The translations under genes and the position numbers were made by a program. Shown here piece by piece: positions 1 to 4,756 of a stretch of 6,162 bases of DNA (positions are counted from its first letter, which is position 1; each line of letters opens with the position of its first letter). The notes below the pieces were generated by a model. That model did no database searches. It saw only the letters and a program-made list of their open reading frames with translations, and had not been told where the DNA came from. The DNA comes from Clostridia bacterium. GTDB lineage: Bacteria > Bacillota_E > SLMV01 > PUMD01. The DNA is taken from contig SKXF01000182.1 of NCBI GenBank assembly GCA_007128555.1, forward strand, positions 1-6,162. The letters run 5' to 3'.

Positions 1-250
1 CCCTCTCCGCCAGCTCCATCAGCGTGTATACCCACTTGATGTCCGGTAGATCACGGGGAAGATCCCTCTCCTCCCACACGTCCAGGATCTCCCGGGCGAT
101 ACTGCCAAACCGGGGCCCCACCTTGCGATCGCTATATATGGCGGAATAAAGTTGATGCTCCACCGTGTGGTGGACCCGCTCCCTCAGGTGCATCCGCAAA
201 AAGGCCGGATCCATCTCCATCATCTGCTCTTTACTGAAGTTCCCTGCCAT
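1..250 (-). CDS. Unrecognised soluble protein, N-terminal 83 residues only (cut by window edge)
   Basis: I do not recognise this protein. The frame is open from the ATG at 250 to the left edge, giving 83 residues with no stop. The start is well supported: AGGAGG (257-262 on the plus-strand coordinates) sits six bases upstream, inside the last codons of the preceding gene, whose stop (252-254) is one base away. That implies translational coupling. The visible part is rich in charged residues and Met/His, has no signal peptide or membrane segment, and looks mainly helical. Visible marks are a His-rich patch (RVHHTVEHQLY, about residues 25-35) and a WEERDLPRDLPDIKW stretch (about 60-74) with a repeated D/R-LP pattern. 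It is the third gene of an operon with a four-cluster ferredoxin and an ATC-hydrolase-like protein, so a role with those is likely, but function is unknown. Confidence is for a real gene. Confidence 0.8.
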   Translation of the reverse strand, partial: MAGNFSKEQMMEMDPAFLRMHLRERVHHTVEHQLYSAIYSDRKVGPRFGSIAREILDVWEERDLPRDLPDIKWVYTLMELAER

Positions 251-251
251 C

Positions 252-776
252 TCATTCCTCCTCTGCTGGGCTAATCACGATCTCGCAGAAGTCGTCACCG
301 TCCAGCACATTATGGGCATGGCTGCACTTCAGGGCGCCGCAGCTGTATCCGGCGATCTTGGACGGATCAACGAGGCAATACAGGCGGGCGATGGTGGTAT
401 CCTCGTCCAGTTCCATCCAGGTCCTGGCCAGGGGGCACAGGGTCAACCTGTCCTGCTCCTGTCCGTCAGGCAGCTGCACCGTCTCCGCCCTCCAGCCCCG
501 CGAGGGAAGATCCGGCACGACGGAGAAATTCTCCTGCGTAGGGGGCAGCCCCTGTTCCTCCAGGGTTTCCCGCACAACGCGACCACAGTGTTCGCCATAC
601 TTCCAGACGGCCTCGCTGACCAGCTTCAGGCCCTCCTCCTCGCCCAGTCTCTCTACGATGGCCGAGGCCATGAAGTGGTAGAGCAGCGCTGTCCTTCTCG
701 CCATGAGCCACACATCGTGTTCCCAATCATCGGTTGCTACCTCGCCAAACAGCTCCCGCCTCGGTTCCTTCTCCAT
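252..776 (-). CDS. Cysteine-rich protein resembling the L-2-amino-thiazoline-4-carboxylic acid (ATC) hydrolase family
   Basis: A 174-residue cytoplasmic protein without signal peptide or membrane helices. I chose the ATG at 776 because AAAGGA (786-791) lies nine bases upstream; a longer frame back to 815 has no ribosome binding site. Order of marks: an N-terminal helical part, W58-x-Y-G61 with C64-G65, then a C-terminal half with C114-P, Y133-C134-x2-D137, C146, C151, H153, H155, the D159-G-D161 turn and C164. The W..YG centre and the spaced C...D...DGxxxC pattern resemble the ATC hydrolase family (Pfam PF14196), whose founding member opens the thiazoline ring in a cysteine-forming pathway. 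Most family members are of unknown role. Six cysteines in 174 residues, five of them in the last 61, would also suit metal or Fe-S binding. It lies between a ferredoxin gene and an unknown gene in one operon, which suggests a redox or sulfur context rather than proving ATC hydrolysis. The gene is secure; the family is moderate; the substrate is unknown. Confidence 0.65.
   Translation of the reverse strand: MEKEPRRELFGEVATDDWEHDVWLMARRTALLYHFMASAIVERLGEEEGLKLVSEAVWKYGEHCGRVVRETLEEQGLPPTQENFSVVPDLPSRGWRAETVQLPDGQEQDRLTLCPLARTWMELDEDTTIARLYCLVDPSKIAGYSCGALKCSHAHNVLDGDDFCEIVISPAEEE
257..262 (-). promoter_or_regulatory. Ribosome binding site embedded in upstream gene (coupled translation)
   Basis: AGGAGG on the minus strand, formed by the terminal Glu codons of the ATC-hydrolase-like gene, six bases before the ATG at 250. 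The stop of one gene and the start of the next are separated by one base, so ribosomes ending the first can start the second. Confidence 0.75.
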
Positions 777-833
777 GATCACACATCCTTTCTTGATCTC
801 CCCGGTCCCATTCAAACTGCAGGATCACACATC
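777..833. repeat. 11-bp perfect direct repeat flanking the ferredoxin/ATC-hydrolase-like gene junction
   Basis: GATCACACATC occurs at 777-787 and again at 823-833, a period of 46 bases. One copy overlaps the ferredoxin stop codon, the other abuts the downstream ATG and overlaps its ribosome binding site. It could be the trace of a small duplication, or chance. Confidence 0.5.
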
Positions 834-1218
834 AGGGCTTGATCGTGAGAGCGCCCTGGGGACACGCCTCCACGCACGCACCACAGCTGGTACACTTGAA
901 GGCCACACCCACCGAGGGACGGATGAACACTGCCCTCCCCGGACAGGATGCGGCGCAATTCCCGCAACCGGTGCAGCGATCCTCGACGACGCTAAAGCGG
1001 CCCAAAGAGTCCATCTCAATAGCACCCTTGGGACACAGGTCCATGCAGACCCCGCACTCGTCACACCGGGTGATGCGATAAGTGCCCGGGGCATCGGCCC
1101 TCTCCAGAACCCGGAGGCGGGCCATATCCGGATTTTCCTCCCCGAAATGCTCGACAGCACAGGCCCTTTCGCAGGCCCCGCACCCAATGCATCGCTCGGC
1201 ATTAACGGACAGCCCCAT
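832..1218 (-). CDS. Ferredoxin-type electron-transfer protein with four [4Fe-4S] motifs
   Basis: A 128-residue iron-sulfur protein with four complete CxxCxxCxxxC motifs: C10/13/16/20, C52/55/58/62, C82/85/88/92 and C109/112/115/119. The last three are followed by Pro. Sixteen cysteines can hold four [4Fe-4S] clusters. This layout matches electron-transfer subunits of the HycB/CooF/AOR-partner type, which carry electrons between ferredoxin pools and a catalytic subunit in the cytoplasm. Three ATGs lie in a row (1216-1224). I chose the last, at 1218, because GAGGAG (1225-1230) is six bases upstream; the open frame extends back to 1473 but that part has no Cys motif and an unlikely composition. 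No Tat or Sec signal and no membrane segment. It is first in an operon, 55 bases ahead of the ATC-hydrolase-like gene. No catalytic partner is visible in the window. The identity as a multi-cluster ferredoxin is firm; the partner is unknown. Confidence 0.93.
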   Translation of the reverse strand: MGLSVNAERCIGCGACERACAVEHFGEENPDMARLRVLERADAPGTYRITRCDECGVCMDLCPKGAIEMDSLGRFSVVEDRCTGCGNCAASCPGRAVFIRPSVGVAFKCTSCGACVEACPQGALTIKP

Positions 1219-1386
1219 CATCATCTCCTCTTCCATCGGAAAGATCAGACACAACGGTGTCAACCAGGTTTCCATCCTCCCACCGATGCAAAGACTTCGT
1301 CGCCACGCGCCGAAAATCCCCCTCTGCACCTGCAGATGGGGGCGATATCCTGCACAGGAGAACCCAGGCGAGATCAAGGAGGAGTG

Positions 1387-1406
1387 GTCCCCTCCAATAC
1401 GGGGAC
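1387..1406. repeat. Inverted repeat GTCCCC-N8-GGGGAC upstream of the CAP-domain gene
   Basis: A perfect 6-bp stem (1387-1392 with 1401-1406) and an 8-base loop, extendable by two G-T pairs. It lies about 60 bases before the CAP gene start and just before TTGACC (1410-1415). It could be an operator or a leader hairpin. No T-run follows, so it is not a standard terminator. Confidence 0.35.
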
Positions 1407-1452
1407 TGTTTGACCGATAAGAAGAATGAGGAGAGGTAACGGGTGCAAATCG

Positions 1453-1458
1453 AGGAGG
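1453..1458 (+). promoter_or_regulatory. Ribosome binding site that fixes a TTG start
   Basis: AGGAGG seven bases before the TTG at 1466. No ATG or GTG in this frame is both upstream of the signal peptide and preceded by a Shine-Dalgarno sequence, so this site decides the unusual start. Confidence 0.8.
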
Positions 1459-1465
1459 AATCGAA

Positions 1466-2047
1466 TTGCCCACAGCAAATCGAAGAGCGGCCTACCTGGC
1501 TGCCGCAGTTCTACTCATCTCCGTGTTGTTCATGCGATCTCATGCTGGAGCCCTTGAGACATCCCGGGACCAGGTTGAGCTGTGCAATGGAGCAGAGGCC
1601 ACCGCCGAATGCCTGTTGTCGGACCTGGAACGCAAGATGCTGACCCTGGTCAACACAGCCCGTGAGGAACAGGATCTGCCCGTCCTCGCCATGTCGGCCG
1701 AGCTCACCTGGGTGGCAAGGGAACATGCCATGGAGATGATCGACCTCGGGTATTTCGGACACCGTTCCCCGACGACCGGATCTCCGAGAGATCGTGTCAG
1801 GCAGGCTGGGCTGTCCCCCGTGAAGATCGGGGAGAATCTGGCAGGACACACCAGCGGCCCTGATGCCCATGAAATGCTGATGAACAGTCCCCCGCATCGG
1901 GCGAACATCCTGGACGCCACGTATGAGATCGCTGGTATGGCGGTGGTGCAGGGGGGCCCCTACGGAATGATGATCGTGCAGGTCTTCGCTTCAGGGCTGG
2001 GCCGATCCACGCCACCCGAGGATCCGGCGGTAGACCCAGGGGGATGA
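1466..2047 (+). CDS. Secreted CAP-domain (SCP/PR1, YkwD-like) protein
   Basis: A 193-residue exported protein of unknown biochemical activity. Residues 1-29 form a Sec signal peptide: R6-R7, a hydrophobic core from about A8 to M23, and an A27-G-A29 cleavage site. The mature N-terminus has two cysteines (C40, C49) that could form a disulfide. The CAP domain covers about residues 55-178 and shows the usual landmarks: LVNTAR (61-66), an A-R-E-H87 helix, GYFGH99-RSP, GE123-N124-LAG, the SPPH144-RANIL block and a closing VQVF strand (171-174). H99, E123 and H144 are the likely conserved cavity residues. A short Pro/Asp-rich tail follows (180-193), without transmembrane segment or sorting signal. 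The length fits a single-domain YkwD-like protein. Bacterial CAP proteins are linked to envelope or spore-coat settings, but the role is generally unknown. The start is TTG, chosen by the AGGAGG seven bases upstream. It is probably monocistronic: the gene on its left diverges and the gene on its right converges. Confidence 0.92.
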   Translation: MPTANRRAAYLAAAVLLISVLFMRSHAGALETSRDQVELCNGAEATAECLLSDLERKMLTLVNTAREEQDLPVLAMSAELTWVAREHAMEMIDLGYFGHRSPTTGSPRDRVRQAGLSPVKIGENLAGHTSGPDAHEMLMNSPPHRANILDATYEIAGMAVVQGGPYGMMIVQVFASGLGRSTPPEDPAVDPGG

Positions 2048-2118
2048 CCCCTCTACGAGGCACGGGCCCTGCTACGTCCATAACCCGGGGCATCCGGAAT
2101 CGCGGAGGTGAAGGAAAC

Positions 2119-2529
2119 TCACCACCCCTTTTTCTGGGCCCGCCGGGCGAAAACCACAAACAAGACGATCACAGAGACCTGGATCACAATCCCCGGCAGC
2201 ATGGGGGCACTCCCATGGGGAAACCACGGTCGGTGAGAGGGGAAACGGGGCGTCATCAGGCCGAATACTGCGAGTACGACCTCGAGATCGGGTACGGTTG
2301 CCCAGAAGGCTCCCCACCACGCCAACCGGTCGGGACGGAACAGCAAGGCGACCACCAGGATCGCGCCCGCCAGGTCAGCTGCCCCATACAACCAGAAGGC
2401 AGGATAGTCCCAGTGGGGTATCCAGTCGAGGACCACGTGGCTGGCCACGGCTGCGCCGGCCAGGGCCCAGGGATTTCGTATGCGGGTGGAAAGAGCGGCT
2501 CCGCAGGCCGCATGAGCTGTCGCCCACAT
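2119..2529 (-). CDS. Small integral membrane protein, four predicted helices, with SHxxxDxxPHxD motif
   Basis: A 136-residue polytopic membrane protein. The ATG at 2529 is chosen because GAGGAG (2537-2542) lies seven bases upstream and the frame before it overlaps the preceding gene with no family signature. Hydrophobic segments run at about residues 20-38, 43-64, 72-92 and 109-127, ending in a positive tail (RRAQKK). The polar residues are notable because they sit in or beside helices: H6 near the start, H31-x3-D35-x3-H39-x-D41, D52 and P80-D81. This arrangement recalls small conserved membrane proteins of anaerobic Bacillota and, more distantly, the DUF457/YdjM-like membrane 'metal-dependent hydrolase' group. 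I cannot assign an activity. It follows the methionine sulfoxide reductase gene by 19 bases on the same strand, so they are probably co-transcribed. Real gene: likely; family: uncertain. Confidence 0.75.
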   Translation of the reverse strand: MWATAHAACGAALSTRIRNPWALAGAAVASHVVLDWIPHWDYPAFWLYGAADLAGAILVVALLFRPDRLAWWGAFWATVPDLEVVLAVFGLMTPRFPSHRPWFPHGSAPMLPGIVIQVSVIVLFVVFARRAQKKGW

Positions 2530-2548
2530 GTTCCTTCTCCTCACACGG

Positions 2549-3052
2549 TCAGCCGTCCAGGCCCTCCCAGTCGGAGCCCTCAACGAGCAACTCTGCGAAT
2601 GCCGCGAGATATCGCTCGTCCTCCCAGTCAAACCTTGCCCTGATCGGGCTGTCCACGTCGAGAACACCCAGGAGCCGCTCACCCTCCAACATGGGTATCA
2701 CGATCTCGGATTCAGATGCCACGTCACAGGTGATGTGACCCGGAAACTGGTGGACATCCTCCACCACCTGGCTCTCACGACGCTCCGCAGCGGTACCGCA
2801 GACTCCCTGCCCCATCTGAATCCGGGTGCAGGCTGGTTTTCCCCCAAAGGGCCCCAGAACCAGGTCTCCCTTTCTCACCAGGTAAAATCCGGCCCAATTG
2901 ACCTGGTCCATCTGGTAATAGAGCAGTCCTACCGCGTTGGCGAGGTTGGCAAGCCAGTCTCTCTCCACCGACAGCAGACCCTTCATCTGGAGATTCAACT
3001 CGCGATAGAACTGGTCTTTACACTCCGTCTTGATCCTCTCATCTCGGTACAT
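2549..3052 (-). CDS. msrC: Free methionine-(R)-sulfoxide reductase (fRMsr), GAF-domain protein
   Basis: A 167-residue cytoplasmic enzyme that reduces free L-methionine-(R)-S-oxide to methionine, with electrons normally from thioredoxin, as part of repair after oxidative stress. The whole protein is one GAF domain with the fRMsr signature: VNWAGFYL (51-58), LGPFGGKPAC75 (66-75), GVC85-GTAA, the DVHQFPGHITC109-D block (99-110), SESEIVIP (113-120) and GVLDVDSP (129-136). The three cysteines known from the E. coli and Neisseria enzymes (C84, C94, C118 there) are all present, as C75, C85 and C109; the last corresponds to the catalytic one. The length is typical. The ATG at 3052 has AGGAGG (3060-3065) seven bases upstream. 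It is first in a two-gene operon with a small membrane protein. In an anaerobe it would fit tolerance of brief oxygen exposure. The family call is very secure. Confidence 0.96.
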   Translation of the reverse strand: MYRDERIKTECKDQFYRELNLQMKGLLSVERDWLANLANAVGLLYYQMDQVNWAGFYLVRKGDLVLGPFGGKPACTRIQMGQGVCGTAAERRESQVVEDVHQFPGHITCDVASESEIVIPMLEGERLLGVLDVDSPIRARFDWEDERYLAAFAELLVEGSDWEGLDG

Positions 3053-3614
3053 CCTGCTTCCTCCTCAAGGAGTTCCTAATGAAATCAAGGGAACATTGCC
3101 TGTCGTCGCCAGAAGCCGATGTCCTTGCTGTCTATCTGACCTGCTGAAACCTATCTCATCCAGTATATCCCGGGCATTGGAGAACAGCATAGCACGGATT
3201 CTCCCCTTTCTGCGAGCCCTTGATTCTCCTTATCGTGCACTGAGAAGGGAGGATCATCTCGATCTGTCCTAGAGGTATGAACCAATAGGCACACCTGGCA
3301 TTGATGAACGTCTGCCCACCCTTCCCCCACACTGGTGTGAAATGCAGAGAACACGGCGAAGTCATAAAAGCGGAGGAGTTGACGAGCAAGGGGGCGAGAT
3401 ACATGGAAGGCTGGGGGCTGGTGAAAAGTGGATCCATACTCCATCGCCCCTGCACCGGGCGACCGCGGAAAACCGCGGTATCGATCAGAAATAGACCAAA
3501 CCAACGGGCTGCCAGGGGCCCAGGAGACGGCCTTCCTCGTCATGAAGGCTGAGACCGGGCCCCTCCGCCCCCAGAAGTCTCCAGCCACAGACCCCTCGTT
3601 ACATAAATCACATC
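3053..3614. other. About 560 bases without a supportable gene; possibly a decayed element
   Basis: Short overlapping open frames occur on both strands (for example plus 3301-3552 and 3030-3272; minus 3151-3588 and 3156-3455). None has a family signature, a convincing ribosome binding site, or credible composition. It is long for an intergenic gap in an otherwise compact window and visually less GC-rich than the genes around it, mainly between 3080 and 3420. I see no tRNA, no CRISPR repeat, no rho-independent terminator and no clear riboswitch. The perfect hairpin at 3462-3479 is listed separately. It should contain the promoter of the msrC operon (minus strand). The best -10-like hexamer is TATACT on the minus strand (3162-3167), but its -35 is poor. 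Confidence 0.5.
3462..3479. repeat. Perfect hairpin ACCGCGG-AAAA-CCGCGGT
   Basis: A 7-bp perfect GC-rich stem (3462-3468 with 3473-3479) closed by an AAAA loop. It is very stable for its size. No T-run follows on the plus strand and no clear one on the minus strand, so a standard terminator is unlikely. It may be a protein binding site or a remnant of a mobile element end. Confidence 0.6.
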
Positions 3615-3643
3615 TTCCCAGCCGTACCGTGTAGGGGTATAAT
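3615..3643 (+). promoter_or_regulatory. Sigma-A type promoter of the iron-transport operon
   Basis: A perfect TATAAT (-10) at 3638-3643 and TTCCCA (-35, four of six matches to TTGACA) at 3615-3620, separated by exactly 17 bases. The predicted transcription start is near 3650, inside the Fur box, leaving a leader of roughly 64 bases before the ATG at 3714. Confidence 0.75.
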
Positions 3644-3648
3644 CGTAT

Positions 3649-3663
3649 TGAGAATGAATATCA
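3649..3663 (+). promoter_or_regulatory. Fur box over the predicted transcription start
   Basis: TGAGAATGAATATCA matches the Bacillus 7-1-7 Fur consensus TGATAATNATTATCA at 12 of 14 defined positions. It begins five bases after the -10 hexamer, so bound Fe(II)-Fur would block RNA polymerase. The downstream genes encode ferric-iron uptake, which fits. It is an AT-rich island in a GC-rich window, which makes a chance match less likely. Confidence 0.8.
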
Positions 3664-3713
3664 ATTGCACTTCGTGAAGATGATAACAACTGCCCGGAAG
3701 GGGCTGTCGCTTT

Positions 3714-4754
3714 ATGAACGGGAAAAGGAGTTGTTGTTCTGTGAACAGGAAAGTCCTCTTAATCCTGTCCGCTGGTTTGCTGGTGCTGCTTCTCGTGGGA
3801 TGGGCCGTTACGGGTAGGAGCGAAAGTGCCCTGACCGTGTATTCGGGCAGGAATCAAAACCTGGTTGAGCCCATCCTGGAACGATTCCAGGAGGAGACGG
3901 GGATCAAGGTAGAGGTTCGCTACGGCAACACGGCCGAAATGGCCGCGACCCTGCTGGAGGAGGGTAAGAACAGCCCTGCCGACGTATTCTTTGCCCAGGA
4001 TGCCGGCGCCCTGGGGGCCCTGGCACGGGAAAACATGCTGACGGTGCTACCCGAGGACATTATCAACCGGGTCGATCCACGGCTGAGATCACCCCAGGAG
4101 GAATGGGTTGGAATCAGCGGCAGGGCCAGGGTGGTAGCTTACAACACCGACCGGGTCCAGGAGAGCGAACTGCCCGACTCCATCCTTGGATTCACCGACC
4201 CCAAGTGGAAGGGCAGGATCGGATGGCCCCCCACCAATGCTTCGTTCCAGAGCTTCGTCACGGCACTGAGGGTTCAGCTCGGCGAGGACGCAGCCCGGTC
4301 CTGGCTCGAAGGCATTCTGGCCAACGAACCCCGGATCTACCCGAACAACACGTCTACGCTGGAGGCCGTGGGCAGGGGCGAGGTTGACGTCGGGTTCGTG
4401 AATCACTACTATCTCTTCCGCTTCAAGGCAGAGCAGGGAGAGGCATTCCGCGTTGAGAACTTCTACCCGAGGGGCGGCGACCCGGGGGCCCTGGTCAATA
4501 TCGCTGGCGCGGGCATTCTTCGCACCTCGGACCGGCAGGACGAGGCGGAAAAACTCATTGCGTTCCTGCTCTCCGATGAAGGCCAGGAATGCTTCGCCTC
4601 TGAAACGTACGAGTACCCCCTCACCGACAGGGTTCAGGCTCATGAGACGCTTCTCCCTCTTTCGGAAATCAGCACCCCTGACATGGATCTGAGCGACCTT
4701 CACGACCTGCAGGGCACGCTGATCCTGCTGCAGGAGACGGGAGCGCTAGATTAG
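3714..4754 (+). CDS. fbpA: Ferric-iron ABC transporter, substrate-binding protein (FbpA/FutA/AfuA family)
   Basis: A 346-residue extracytoplasmic protein that captures Fe(III) and delivers it to the membrane permease. Residues 1-31 form an N-terminal signal or anchor: a basic start, then a hydrophobic stretch at about 14-31. There is no lipobox cysteine, and the cleavage site is unclear. The bacterial solute-binding fold follows: LTVYSGR (40-46), TGIKVEVRYG (62-71), SPADVFFAQDAGALG (87-101), VVAY143-NTD, then NHY232-Y233-LFRF and GAGILR (265-270). The tyrosine pair plus Y143 matches the iron ligands of tyrosine-type FbpA proteins such as that of Mannheimia. The His and Glu ligands of the Haemophilus/Neisseria type seem to be replaced (N/Q near 47-49, and Q95). 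The size is typical. Two starts are possible: ATG 3714, used here, with GGAAGGGG upstream, or GTG 3741 (codon 10) with AAAAGGAG ten bases before it. The gene is first in the operon, behind a Fur-box promoter, and two bases before the permease gene. The related thiamine and molybdate transporters are less likely given the tyrosines and Fur box. Confidence 0.9.
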   Translation: MNGKRSCCSVNRKVLLILSAGLLVLLLVGWAVTGRSESALTVYSGRNQNLVEPILERFQEETGIKVEVRYGNTAEMAATLLEEGKNSPADVFFAQDAGALGALARENMLTVLPEDIINRVDPRLRSPQEEWVGISGRARVVAYNTDRVQESELPDSILGFTDPKWKGRIGWPPTNASFQSFVTALRVQLGEDAARSWLEGILANEPRIYPNNTSTLEAVGRGEVDVGFVNHYYLFRFKAEQGEAFRVENFYPRGGDPGALVNIAGAGILRTSDRQDEAEKLIAFLLSDEGQECFASETYEYPLTDRVQAHETLLPLSEISTPDMDLSDLHDLQGTLILLQETGALD

Positions 4755-4756
4755 CC

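Larger units (their letters stand above)
1219..1465. other. Divergent intergenic region between ferredoxin operon and CAP-domain gene
   Basis: This 247-base stretch should hold promoters for both directions. I see no clean sigma-A pair. On the minus strand a perfect TTGACA (1258-1263) has only TCCGAT at the correct 17-base spacing, too close to the ferredoxin start. On the plus strand TTGACC (1410-1415) lacks a good -10. The inverted repeat at 1387-1406 is listed separately. Open frames in this stretch show no family signature. Confidence 0.5.

Noticed and set aside
165..842. 225-codon open frame on the plus strand
   Set aside because: It lies opposite the ATC-hydrolase-like gene and its neighbour's start, has no ribosome binding site and no family signature; it is a shadow of GC-rich coding sequence.
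1258..1263. Perfect TTGACA on the minus strand before the ferredoxin gene
   Set aside because: The hexamer at 17-base spacing is TCCGAT, a poor -10, and the implied transcript start (about 1228) would cut into the ribosome binding site.
832..1473. Longer 213-residue version of the ferredoxin
   Set aside because: The extra N-terminal part has no motif, no plausible start signal and unlikely composition; the start at 1218 with GAGGAG six bases upstream is much better.
2038..2123. Possible bidirectional terminator between the convergent CAP and membrane-protein genes
   Set aside because: Only weak hairpins are seen (AGGGG/CCCCT at 2038-2052, GGTGA/TCACC at 2107-2123), each of 5 bp, without a T-run in the right place.
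3151..3588. 145- and 99-codon open frames on the minus strand, and an 83-codon frame on the plus strand, in the intergenic stretch
   Set aside because: They overlap one another in conflicting frames, lack credible ribosome binding sites and show no recognisable family. None could be preferred as a gene.
3675..3689. Second Fur box downstream of the first
   Set aside because: Only 9 of 14 consensus positions match; kept as a possible half site in the Fur finding rather than as a feature.
4089..4703. 204-codon open frame on the minus strand
   Set aside because: It is fully antisense to the iron-binding protein gene, whose family identity is clear.
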